The notes under the pieces are model-generated. The model saw nothing but the letters and a program-made list of their open reading frames with translations. It did not search any database and was not told the origin of the DNA. 64,000 bases of DNA from Crotophaga sulcirostris (taxonomy: Eukaryota; Chordata; Aves; Cuculiformes; Crotophagidae). Positions 52,954 to 64,000 of the stretch are shown here, piece by piece; the stretch's first letter is position 1; each line of letters opens with the position of its first letter. Made by a program: the position numbers and the translations under genes. Where the stretch lies: positions 1,448,032 to 1,512,031 of the forward strand of contig VYZB01000122.1 in NCBI GenBank assembly GCA_013397455.1, in the 5' to 3' direction.

Positions 52954-53025
52954 CTGGTTTATGCTCTTTGACATCTCCAGCTTCTGATCCAGGAGGGAGA
53001 TCGCATTGTCCTCATCAGTTCTCCT
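52954..53025 (-). other. Possible minus-strand internal exon, unknown gene
   Basis: Read on the minus strand, a 72-bp segment (24 codons, symmetric phase) follows an acceptor-like CCCTCACAG and is followed by the donor CAG|GTGAGG. The predicted peptide is hydrophilic and helix-like, with core TDEDNAISLLDQKLEMSKS. This looks more like real coding sequence than the chance frames around it. I do not recognise the protein. The polypyrimidine tract of the acceptor is short. The segment lies between the CR1-like minisatellite and a CR1 copy, so it could be a fragment of a duplicated or captured gene, an exon of a gene antisense to DAP, or chance. No partner exon is visible, and downstream exons in its direction could fall in the assembly gap. 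Confidence 0.3.
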
Positions 53026-53119
53026 CTGTGAGGGCATGTAAAATGTTTTACATGTGAAATAAACATCATAGAAGTCAGTCTGCTGACATCCCATAAGGAT
53101 GGGATCCCATCTGCTCTTT

Positions 53120-53503
53120 TGAGGAACAGCTGGGGGAACTGGGGTTGTTTAGCCTGGAGAAAAGGAGGCTGAGGGGAGACCTCATCACTGTCTACAACTG
53201 CCTGAAAGGAGGTTGTGGCGTGGTGGGTGTTGGTCTCTTCTCCCAAGTGACCAGTGATAGGACAAGAAGAAGTGGCGTCAAGTTGCACCAAGGGAGATTC
53301 AGTTTAGACATCAGGAAAAATTTATTCGCTGAAAGGGCTGTCAGGCACTGGCACAGCTGCCCAGGGAGGTGATTGAGTCTCCATCCCTGGAGGTGTTTAA
53401 AAGATGGGTGGATGAAGTGCTCAGGGATGTGGTTTAGTAGTCGACAGGTAGGGTTGGACTCGATGATCTCAAAGGTCTTTTCCAACCAAGTGGTTCTGTG
53501 ATC
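53120..53503 (+). mobile_element. CR1 LINE 3' fragment
   Basis: This plus-strand CR1 tail encodes [13 protein letters not shown], then [38 protein letters not shown] and a C-terminal end that is frameshifted after 53360. The 3' UTR has GGTTGGACTCGATGATCTC and a single octamer-like GTTCTGTGATCC before leaving homology. It sits just right of the possible minus-strand exon. Confidence 0.94.
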
Positions 53504-56500
53504 CTCAAAAGGCAGTGAAGGCCTATAAAACTACTGCCCAGGGCTGGATAAAGGTGGGAAGGGAGCAGTCTCAGCCACATCACAGCCAGCATGGCGACTG
53601 GTAGCAGGGCGCAAGCTGGATGTGAACAAACAAACTGTGAATCGATAGTACTCCACACGTCCATTTTGCATACAGGCTCAATTGCTAGAGCAGGATGCGT
53701 TCTCCTGGCTTTATTTCTGGAGGCTGGCAGGGTAGGAAACAAGCAAAGCTGCTCGCCAGCTGCCCAGTGAAGGACCTCCAGCACCTTCCACCAGCACTGT
53801 GTGCTCAGGGGTGAGGGCAGTGGGTGGCTGGGGTAGGAGTTATGTTTCGGCTGTAGTGGGGCACTGCTCTGCCTCTGTCCACAGATGGCATTTCCTCTCC
53901 GTACACAGATGGGGTTCAGTTACTCACAGTATCCAAGTTGTTTTGGTCCTTCACATAATGTTAGTTTTTCTTCTTCATTATTACAGTTATCTTAAGAAAC
54001 GGAACTTTGGTCCCTGCACCAGCAACTTTTCACGTGTCTTCTAGTGTTTTCTGGTGGAATAGTTGGAGTTTTTTTAAGTGTTTCAGTCAAAAAATGCTGA
54101 AATTCTTAATACAGAGGGTGATTAATTTTATATTCAAAGCTATGAGATTTAATAAGTTTGAAAATCATTTTTGAACCCTAATTGAATGCTTTTATAATGA
54201 GGACCTGAAATTCCTTTAAATAGGTAATAGAAGTGAGAAATAATGACTTGACTTTGTATGGCAGATACAGTTCACAAGTACAGTTAAGCTGGTCTCTTGG
54301 CTTAGCAGTTGTCCCACTTGTGCAACCTCCCTTGTCTCAGCATTGGTTCTGGTGAACTGGTTCAGGGAAGTAAACCAAAGTACCTTTCCCAACGTTGACA
54401 GCTTTTTCTGCTGTAGTTCCTGAAGCTGGCTCATCTTGAGGTCAGGTAAGTGTCAGATTCAGCGTGAAGGCATGGTTTAGACCTTAGGTTGGATTAGCTG
54501 TGTCTTCTGCTGCAGCATCGATGGAAGAGGAATGAAGGATAAGTGGTGGCTATTTTCAGTTAGGTGCTTTGTAACTGTGTTTTCTCTTGTCATTGCCTGT
54601 TTGAGAGTTGTTCTTAAAAAACGGTCTTTTGAAACAGGTGGAATTCTTTTAAAGACCTGAAGTGAACCTCTGTAAAGAAATAGGCGATGAAACATGCAAA
54701 AGTACAACTGGAGTACAACACAGGTTTCCCTTGCTGTCAGAGTATCTGGGTATTGCTTTCTTTGTAAAACATGCATCCACATATGAGCTGAAGAACTTTT
54801 TCATCTATGTACATTTTAAGATCTGTAGCATCTGTGAGGGTTTTTTGTGAGCATGCACAAATTCAGCTTTGGAAGGAAGGGGATCACCAAGTCTGTCTTT
54901 GAGTCCAGAAGAAGCCTAGTGCTTTACAGTACCTTCAGGTTGTTTCTGGAGGAAGATGGTTCTGAGCTGACTGGCAGAGAAGGGTGGCCCTGTGGTTTTT
55001 TAGCACTTGGAAAATCCACAATAAATGTGCTGACTAGTGACAGTTTATATTTACTGTAGGGGCTAATGCAAGGTTTTAATCCTCTGTCTCAAGGTGGCTT
55101 AGATCCTTTAATAATAAGAATAATATAATGCAAGAGGGCAGTTTGCAAACAAGTTTTTATAAAATGAAAATTGAAAATTCTTAAAAAATTAAATAAAAGA
55201 TGACTACATAAATATTGGTGGAATTGTGTTCATAAATAACAAAGCTAGTTCCTAGCAAGGCAAAGGTGGGAATAGGGGATCTTTTTCTACTAATGGCATA
55301 AAAGCTCTGGTTTTGCTGCCTATGCCCTACCTGTAATTACAGATACGTCATACCCCACACATATAAAAGTTAGGAAGTATTTGATTCATCAAGTTAAAGC
55401 AGAATTGACAAATCCATTGTTTTTCATTTGCACTATTAGCCCTCTCTTACTGACTGCATGCAGTCTGTTAGATTCCTCTCTGTATTGATCTTTCACATGG
55501 GTGGGAAGACAAGAAAAGCACTTGAAAAGACAAGGATAATGAAATGGAGAGAAACCTCAAGACCTCGGGCTGGTAACAGGGTGCACATAGTGACTTTGAA
55601 CTCCGTTCTGAAGCTTAAAGAGGGCCCCAACTTAAGCTTTATTAAATATCTGTTTGTCATTGAGATCAATGCATCTGTAATGCCTTGCTGAGTAGATTTG
55701 TACAGCTTGCAGTTCCTCTAAAGGGACATGGGTAGTTATGTTTTCAGCTGTTCATTTCTTCTAGTAGATAGTGTAGGGGAATAAAGCAAGGTGATTGTGT
55801 AATAGTTTATTTATGAAGCTTTTCAGTAGGCTCATGAAAATAGTTATGTGCTTTTTTCCTACATTAAAAAAATACAGCTCTGGGCCAAGATTTCTGTGAA
55901 ATGAAGGTATATAATAACTCTTCTTCCCATTCTTGTTTTGTCAGACACTAATGTATGTTCCCTTAAGCCTGCAGAATGGCATATTTTGTGTTTCCCTCAT
56001 CCTGGCTTTTCATACATCTTTTAAATGTTATGGAATCTGTTATTGCATGTTGTGTAAGTGATAAATTTTGTGTTAATATTTAATACAATACTCAAGGAAA
56101 ATGGGAAGCTGGTAAAGCTCTTGGTTATACTCTGGATTTCTAAAAGTTCCTCTCAAGTTTCTGTCACCAGTGGGTGATTTGGGTTGTGGCAAAAGGTTTC
56201 CCGAGGATGAACTACCTCGAGTCTGCAACCTGAGTAAGCTGGGGCTGGAGCCATTGCAGAGCTGTGGTGCTTCTCCAGGTACCTGGTGTAGGCTGTGGCT
56301 CAGTGGCATTTATTTCAGAATTCAGTCTCAGAAACTGGGAGCAGTCCTAAAGAAGCAGGGTAAATACACCGAGAATGTTTACCGACTCCAGATCGTCTTG
56401 AATGGTAATTGATTAACACAGTTGTTTAATACATTTCCAAAAGGAGCAGTCATACCCTTAAGAGGAATGCAGGCTGGTGTTCACAGGACAAAAACAACAG

Positions 56501-59500
56501 TCGTGTCTGTCTCTTGGGGGTTAAAACGTGATAGATAATAATTAAAAATGAAAACTCAGCTCTTAACCAGCAGCAGGTCAAACAGACTTGTGCTGTTGCT
56601 CTTCTCAGAGTGTGCTGGGAGATGATCCCCTCTTTATTTCACATTTCAGAGGCTGATGGCCCCCCTTGCCTGCCCCCATCCCAGGGAGCTGTTCCCAGTC
56701 CCCTCCTGCCTTAGCACAGATCCTGCTGGACCTCTCCTGAGCAACTGCAACCTCATCTCCCTTTTTAGCATGGGAACTGCCTCCTTTGTAATCCCACCAT
56801 TGTATTGTTGACACTGTCCTCTTGTGGGCACCAGTTTCTGCCAGCATACTGGGAGGTGGTTTCTGGGTTATTTAAATCCTCTCTCTACCCTGTGCAGGGT
56901 CTACTATAACGAAAACTGACCTTATATTCTTTTAAGAATGACTTTAAAATGACAAAATCACTGTGGTAAGCATCTGTCAGATTTCATAGTAAATCCTACA
57001 CGAGTAAGAAATAGATGACTCCTCTCAAGTCCAAGAAAATCTCACAAATGGAGTGGGTTTTTCTTTAGCTTTGTTGATATCATCATATTTTTTCTCTCTT
57101 TCTAACGCTGAGGTAGTGTAGCTTGGTTGAAACCTTTTGAAAAGGAAGGTGAACTATTTTGCAAGGGTATTCCTCTTAAGTTGTTGCTTGGAACTAGATT
57201 TGGTATGAGCATGCTGTGTCACAGGTGGCAGAGATGTATCTCAGCTGTATGTACAGGATACTGGTCTACTTATTTCATGTTTGTTCTGGTAATACAATGT
57301 TTGCTGGATTTTTCTTTTGGTTTCCCAGATCTGTGCAGTAACCCTGGATTGCTAAAGATTGTTCAATTATGCACCAATGTACTTTCAGTTGATTATACTA
57401 TCCCTGTAGATATTGGTGCAGAAAATCAGATGTTCAAGGTTATTAAGTTACTGCATTGGTCATTTGCTGTTGCACCTTTTCATTGCCTGGTTATTTACTT
57501 TTTAATGCCTATTAATTCAACGTACAGAAAGACTTGAACATGTTAGTTGCATATCTTTGCCAGTGACAGGTAAAGAGAAAAAGAGCAACTGGTGGCCTGA
57601 TGATACCCAACATGAGAGGGGAGAGTTTAGAACACCTAAATTATCACTAAGTCTTCAGGTATTGTTTTCTTTAGATTTCTGTTAGATAGTGAAGAACTTG
57701 GAATTGTGTGTGTGCATTGTCCAGAAGTGCTGTTTGTATCCTGGCAGGTGTTGCTGTGGAGACAGCATCTTCCCCAACAAGTGATTTGAAAGGGAACTAA
57801 TAAGAACTGATTGTGCAATGATGTTAAATTTTTAAATTAATGTAAATAAAGCATACCAATCACTTTGATTAACTGAGATGTTAGAACAAGACGGCATTTG
57901 ACAAAACTCAGAGTGTTTGCTTTTGCAAACAAATTTCCGAGGAATTTGCATTGAGAAAAATTAATAGGAATTTTAATTTTTGTTTCATTTTTAGAACTAC
58001 ATTTCTTTGTTGCTTAACCTTTCTGTCTTCCCTTGTCCCATGTCAAACATTTATCACCAATTTAAGTATTGTAAGTTTTATGCTGGAGAGAGAACATAAA
58101 ATGTTTGCTGTCGTGGGTTGGTTTGGGGTTTTTTAATGCATGATAAGGGGATGCAGTTTTGATAGGTTTTAGAAGATATTTCTTTGTTTCTGTCTGTTGA
58201 TTGCTTGTCTTCGGTTCATGTCCTTTATTGAATCAAAAGTTTATCTTTCAAATATCACACACAGCTTAAAATCTATTTTGAGAGTCCCAGGGCCAAAGAG
58301 TTGTCACTTTCTCCTAGGGCAGGTCACTTTCTCTTTACTGCCTACCTTCACCCAGGCTGCAAAACTTATGCACAGGAGTGTCCTTTCCATTGCTGTCCTG
58401 TTTAAGAACTGAGAACTAAACATGTTTCTGGGATTCAGGGATTAGCATTGAACTGCTGTGAGGTGCCTTAATCCCTCTGTGGCTGGGCACAGGAGGGCTG
58501 TCAGAAGCACAGCCTCCCTAGCTGTGCTCGCAAGCTGCTTCGGCTTCTTCTGAGTGCTGCTCTTGGCATCGTCATGCTTGCTCAGGCTGTGACATCTCTG
58601 CTGAGGCTGTCTGCAGGTTTACTGTGTCATGGCAGTGTGAAACACAAACCAACGCTTCTGTAGGTGGTTTTATTGACTCCTGACCATGATAGTGGTTTTC
58701 TGATGTGGTTTCTGATGGCACTTTAACCCATCCAATTAGCTGACAAGATGCATGGTCTTATCTTATGCTGTCCTGTAAGCATCTGCAGCAATGGTTGAAG
58801 CAAAAGAAAAATAAAAGTACAACATGAAAACAGCAGATCAAGAGCAACCTACCTGTTGCTCTGCTTGGTAGCTGCAGTGTTAGACCTGGCTTGGTTCCTA
58901 TTTTATGTTTCACTTTGTAGAGGATAAATGATGAACATAAGTGGATTTGCTTTCACTTATTGTTCTATGTTTCAAAGGGATGCTTTATCATTTGCGTAAT
59001 TTCTAAAACTAAATCATGACAAGGATTTGAAATGTAGTAAATGCTTATGTTTTGCAAAATAAAAAGCTCTAAATGCCAGTTAAGAGTCCTCCTAAACTTT
59101 TAGTTTTTTATACTGTACATGAGGTACTTCCTTATATAAATGCTATTATTATAGCTGAAGTTCTTGATATAACAAGTGAGGATTTTCATCTCTTCTTGTT
59201 TTATGGTGGTATTATTATGGAAGTTTGTGGCCTTTTGCATAGTGTTATGTAAACCATTGCCTCCATTTCCTCTGGTTGCTGCAAGTTTGCAGAGGTGGGG
59301 AGTGTTAAAACAGGGTTCAGTTTTCTAAAATGGTTTTGGACGCAGGTGGTAAAATGAGCTGCAACTTCTCAGGGTGAGCAAAGATGGGATGATGTGAAAG
59401 TGAATGGCAGATGCGGGCCTTAAGCAGCTGTTCCTCGTGCTTGCCACTTTTAAACACTTTGAATCCCCTTTTCAAACTGTGATTACTGTGAAACTGTTCT

Positions 59501-59605
59501 GTAAAATACAGGGGGAGAAGGGAGGGGAGAGTCATCCTTGAAACATTCTTCACTTATGTAGGTTTGACTGAGATTTATTGTGTCTCTCTCTAATTTTTGT
59601 TCCAG
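53504..59605 (+). other. Presumed DAP intron 1 / upstream region; no clear coding exon
   Basis: This stretch ends at the acceptor of the DAP exon. It is probably intron 1, because DAP exon 2 must be joined to an upstream exon 1 and no start-codon exon is visible here. The 5' limit of the intron is unknown. No further CR1 copies were seen in it, unlike the 50.5-53.5 kb cluster just upstream. One weak exon-like segment (56171-56278) is discussed separately. An open frame of 136 codons at 57127-57537 lacks recognisable homology and splice context. Confidence 0.5.
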
Positions 59606-59702
59606 TGAAAGCTGGTGGGATGCGGATTGTGCAGAAGCATCCACACAATTCTGATGCCAAAGAAGAAAAAGATAAGGATGACCAGGACTGGGAAACCAGC
59701 AG
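59606..59702 (+). CDS. DAP: DAP (death-associated protein 1) internal exon, probably exon 2
   Basis: The exon is 97 bp. It follows a pyrimidine-rich acceptor ending in TTCCAG at 59605 and precedes a GTGAGC donor at 59703. The intron phases are 1 at entry and 2 at exit. In that frame it encodes 31 complete codons, including KAGGMRIVQKHPH and KEEKDKDDQDWE, and it aligns to about residues 19-50 of the roughly 102-residue vertebrate DAP protein. Compared with the human protein as I remember it, the differences are few and mild (for example TG to NS after HPH, E to D before W). DAP is a small, proline-rich, largely disordered cytoplasmic protein. It was first found as a mediator of interferon-gamma-induced cell death and was later described as an mTOR substrate that restrains autophagy. 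The exit splice site splits the codon corresponding to human Ser51, one of the reported mTOR sites, so that residue depends on the next exon, which is outside the window. The start codon exon is not visible. The frame and splice sites are seen directly; the identity rests on recalled family sequence. Confidence 0.93.
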
Positions 59703-62700
59703 GTGAGCATTTTGATTTGGTGCATGTACTACAGCATGTAGGTTCCATTACGTTGAATCTTATCACCAGTTTTTTTTCCTTTGTGGAGAGCTAACCAATG
59801 TTTGCATCATAAAATCGATATAAAGCGGTAGTAAGTTATATGCTCCTTCAAGAGAACCGAGAATTTGGGAATTTTCACCTTGCTGAGCTTCCTTTAAGTG
59901 ATCCTGACAGGTAAGAGAAGGTTACAGAAGATTGCACAGTTACAGTAAAGCATCAGCTTTCCTGAAATGTCAGAAAATCATTTCACACGGTGCAGCAATG
60001 TAGAGGCTAGGCACATTTTATCACAAGCATTAGGCTGTCAATCTGCATATGAGATCATCTTGCTGAGTGCTTGGAGATTCCTTCTACCCTTTGGCCCATA
60101 TTCCTATCTGTAAGGTAGATATTTGACAATATGGTGCTTTTTAAAAGACAAATAAAAATAAAATACTATCTGCTTTTATTTTAGGTGGGAATTTGGCAGT
60201 TTTGCTGGTGGAGTTGTTACTGTAGATTAATAAATCTAACTGTTAGTAACTTATATGTAGAAATGGAAGTAGGGAGGTTCAATGGACTGCTACTGTGTTT
60301 CTCTTCATACAAAAGCCACTTGTTTTTGTGCTGCTTTCCTTGGCTAGCTATTTTTCTTTGAGCACAAGACTACACTCACCTGAAATCTTTATGTACTAGC
60401 TTATTGCATGGTTTGTCCTTGCTATTTGCTCAAGGAAAAAAAATAGAGAGCCATTCTTGTACTTCGGTGACTAGACTGACTTCCATGATGTTTATTTTAC
60501 ATGTAAAACAATGGTAATAAATAGGCAGTGTGAAAATGTCTGTGTAAATAAGAACAAACATGTTTATTGACTAAATCACAACTTGACTAGGAAACACATT
60601 TATGAGAAGGGAAAAGCAATTTTAATTAAAATATTCAACTGAAAGACAGGAAGATGAAACTTTATGTTGTTTGTTCCTGATGCAAGTTGGTCATCTTGTA
60701 TTTGTATTCAGTGGAATGCAAGTTGGTCATCTTGTATTTGTATTCAGTGGAATGCAAGTTGGAACAGAATTTGTATTGCAGTCAGGTTTTGTCCAAAGGA
60801 AGGAATCATATCTTGTGGTTAATTTAAATTTTGCTTGGAGGTATATCCTTTTATTTAAGATTTGTTATATACCTGCTTATTCTTGCATTTCTTTGACATG
60901 CCAACCGCATGGTGAGGAAATCTTGTTAGGAACCAAATGAGAAAACTTCTTGTCACAGATCTAAACCTCTGTTGCAATTAAGCTGTTTACTTAATTCCTT
61001 TCTTCAAACAAGATTATAATTTTCCCTGCTCACTCAAATAGTCTAGGGAAAAGTTAAATTTTAACCTTGCTATTTGTGGCTGTGTCTGCTTTAGCAAGTG
61101 CTGTGGCACAACACAAGCAGATCATTGGGGGACAAAGTCAGTGCCAAGAACTTCATGAAGGACCAATCCTAGCTGGTGTGATTTAGGTGTCTCCTTGGAC
61201 TGTGTGTTCCAGTTTAGCTTCACCTGCAGGGAGTCCAGGTCAAATGCCCTGAGACCAATCCACACTGCAAAACAACATGTGGCCAAAAGAACAAACAGGA
61301 CGAGGAGTGCGCTCCTGATCTTAAGTTGCTAACAAATAGGCGCTGTATTGTGAAGCAGGTCTGGGAGCAATTTTTATGCTTTAAAGGCAGAGGAGAAAGT
61401 TTAATGACCTGTAGAGTTACCTTATTAATTAGGGAATAGCTAACTGTTGCATCTGTTCTCTCAGTTACCTAATCAGTTTATTGACAAGTATACACTGAGA
61501 GTGTGCTCTTCACCTAGGTTTTTTTTTGTAGACCATACATTATCGGTTTCTGCTTAGACACTTGTGTTTCTTGAACCTGTATTTTAATACATAAAACATT
61601 GGTCTAAACTTTATTTCTTTGATTTAATCCTCTTGAAAAAGGAAGTGGCAGGAAGGACATAAGGAGCATAGTTCAATGGGAACCAATATGAATTATAAAA
61701 CAAAACTGAAAGTTGGTTTACAAGTCCGAGGCAAGTTGTTTTTCTGGTAGAAGTGAGAAACCTTTGCATCTGTAAGGGAAAGGGTTTAGTGTATCTGTTG
61801 TAGGCTCCTGTGGGAATGCTTCTGCAGCCAGTAACTGTACAAGCTATAGATGTGAGCAAGGAATTATTTAGCTGGAGACAGGATAAGCAAACTCTATGGG
61901 CCATAGTACATAAAGTTGTTGTTTGTCAAAAGTAAATTACATTTGCAGTATGTCATCTGATTTCGTGATGGAAGGTGCACTCCTCTGGAGTTTCTGTGTC
62001 TCTCTTCCTGGTGATTCACAATGCCCTTCTAAACCACTTGGGTTTCCGATGCCTGTGAAGGGAGGTTTATCAGGAAACGGAGGCAGGTTTATCAGGGTGT
62101 GGAGAAGAGGCCACTAAAATTCTGTTCTGGTTTCACTGGCACCAATATATGTATTTCTTGGTCATTGCTAGCTGGTATTTTATGTCACTTTACTAAACAA
62201 GGGAACATCTGTGTTTTTAACTTTCTGCTCTCACAATTTTAGTCTTTGCCATTTTAAGACAATCATTTTAAGGTAGTATCACGGATATGATGCAATCTCT
62301 GCTCCCTGTTGCATTAAAACTCAAAAGAAGCAAACAGACCTTCAGGCAATTCTTATCAGGTGGTATGGGCAGCTGACAATGACGTGAGAGAAAAATAATA
62401 AAACAGAGAAGAGTAAGGGAGGCTAGGATGATCTAGTGATTATTTTAATCTCATTGCAGACTTAGTTGAGGACAGATTAGTGAAATTCGCAGTAAATTGA
62501 GGCAGAAGATTCAAGCTCTCAGAGAGTGCCCTGGGAGTTCTGAGAGCACATGTCCTCCCCACAGTGGCATAAATCTGAGCATCTGCTCAGCAAGAAAGTT
62601 TTCGGCCAGAGTTCATAGAGGTATTTGTGCCTTTGGTGAGAGTTGACATTGTTTTTGCATCATGCTTGCAGAAAAAGACATTGGGTCAGTGTTTGTAGCC

Positions 62701-64000
62701 TTCATGCAAACAAAGCTGATACAGGTAAACACCCCTGAAGGTAGCTAACCATGCTGTGATAAAGGCAACTTTAGAGCAACTTGCGCTAGGTGTATCTTCT
62801 TTGACTTTTATTTTTCTCAGTTGTTTAGTAACTGCAATCCAGTTACTGTAAGTTGCTCTGCAAAGTATTTTTTTCAGTTCTGGTTCCTAAAATAAAATCG
62901 TTATGACAACCTACCATTTCATGAAACGGTAAGCTAACTTGTCATAATGGTGATTGGTGATCCCATAAAACAATATGTGGTAAGGTATTTTTATAAAAAT
63001 TTAAACTTTTCCTGCAAGGCAGCTTTCCGTCTTGAGCAATAATAGAAATAATTTTATACATCTGTTATAAATATAGTTTTACTTAAAGGGGAATGTCTGG
63101 ATATGATTATATGGAGAAGATTCAATGAAGGAAGGAACAGCTTGCATCATTTGGTTTAGGTGAACTGAAATAAAATGTATGTGGCAGCCAAAGCCAGTGG
63201 CAGCACTGTGGTCAAGAAGTCAGTGTTAAACTTGACTTGTGGAGGGGGGTCCTCAGCCCACGTTCTCTTCAGAACAAGAGTGATTTTGATCAACCTGGTT
63301 GGAGGTAGGATACTGGCTGACTGGACTTCTGATCTGATCTGTTATTGATTTTTTTATGTTTCTGTAATTGCTGACTTGGGTTTTGGATACGGTTGCAGTT
63401 TTGACTGATTGACAGTCAGACTGATTACTGCCAGAAGGGTTTTTTTTTTGATGATTGATGAAGGTGAAACATGTAATTAGAAGTAGGATTATGAATAGAA
63501 ACCATCATTTTTCAGGACTGTATTGTCACAGAAAATATTTGGAATAAGTAGGCTACTCATAGTCTTGGGCTTTATTAGAATGCATGTTTAACTGAGATTT
63601 GCAGTATCATGCTCACTCCTGTGCCAGCATCTGACTCAAGCCATAATAAATACTCCTGAAAGACAGATAATTTGAAGTGAGAGCTGCTTGTTCATTTTTG
63701 CCCAAGAGCTTCATTAATAGTCGCTCTGGAGCCTCAAGAAGAAGAAACTATAATTACATATCAGTGTCTGGATTTAAAAAAAAATATTTAAAGCAAATGT
63801 CTGGCTCATTTTGTCTTCTAACAAACAGGGTAAACTGCACAGACTTTCATGTCTAAAGACTCTTTCCTTCTCTTTTGTTATATTTCTGAAACAAAATGGG
63901 TAATTACAGTAATTTAATTGCTGAATATTAATGCAGTAGAGTAGTTGCTCAGCATACATATGTAAATTGTATGTGTGTTGTATTTTAAACTTACCTGGAG
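59703..64000 (+). other. DAP: DAP intron 2, 5' portion (runs off the window)
   Basis: This begins with the GTGAGC donor after the DAP exon. No sequence resembling the remaining DAP coding part (a proline/lysine stretch followed by a hydrophobic TVFISG-like motif) was found before the window ends, so the next exon lies downstream. The intron contains a tandem duplication at 60680-60762 and otherwise unremarkable AT-rich sequence. I saw no CR1 or LTR copy and no convincing exon on either strand. Confidence 0.75.
60680..60762 (+). repeat. 36-bp tandem duplication, about 2.3 copies
   Basis: A 36-bp unit beginning ATGCAAGTTGGTCATCTTG is repeated without mismatch at 60680 and 60716, with an 11-bp third start at 60752. 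It lies within DAP intron 2. Identity between the copies points to a recent event. Confidence 0.95.

Noticed and set aside
57127..57537. 136-codon plus-strand frame upstream of DAP exon 2
   Set aside because: No recognisable homology, no promoter or splice features, and not similar to the DAP N-terminus.
1..64000. CRISPR arrays, bacterial operons, tRNA or rRNA genes
   Set aside because: Scanned for and not seen. The window is vertebrate genomic DNA; the spaced repeats at 52473-52829 have no unique spacers and are a minisatellite.

Overview
This is vertebrate nuclear DNA, almost certainly avian. It is AT-rich and gene-poor, has no operon-like coding, and its recognisable repeats are mostly 5'-truncated CR1 LINEs ending in octamer repeats of the ATTCTRTG/ATACTGTG type, plus one solitary LTR of an ERVL-like family that I recall as common in Neoaves. 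The species cannot be named from the sequence.

Only one host coding exon is identified with confidence: 59606-59702 (+). Its reading frame matches residues 19-50 of death-associated protein 1 (DAP) and it has clean splice sites. The window therefore appears to run from the region upstream of DAP into its second intron. No recognisable DAP exon 1 is visible. A 655-base run of N (51766-52420), followed directly by a very GC/CpG-rich stub, is the most plausible place for the missing promoter and exon 1, but exon 1 could also lie outside the window.

Layout: 1-16.0 kb is non-coding with two old, degraded CR1 copies, low-complexity tracts and a hairpin. 16.03-17.11 kb is the ERVL-type solo LTR with a 5-bp target duplication. 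17-37 kb is non-coding with two CR1 copies of one young subfamily (18.6 and 28.2 kb) and an unexplained 145-bp direct-repeat pair at 31.5/32.2 kb. 37.0-37.8 kb is the best-preserved CR1, with a long open C-terminal reverse-transcriptase frame. 41.4-42.9 kb holds two CR1 pieces in opposite orientation. 50.5-53.5 kb is a CR1 cluster around the gap, including a minisatellite built from two module types (17 and 14 bp) and a possible minus-strand exon of unknown origin. 53.5-64 kb is taken as DAP intron 1, exon 2 and the start of intron 2.

Most open frames of 60-200 codons here look like chance or repeat-derived frames and are not annotated as genes.
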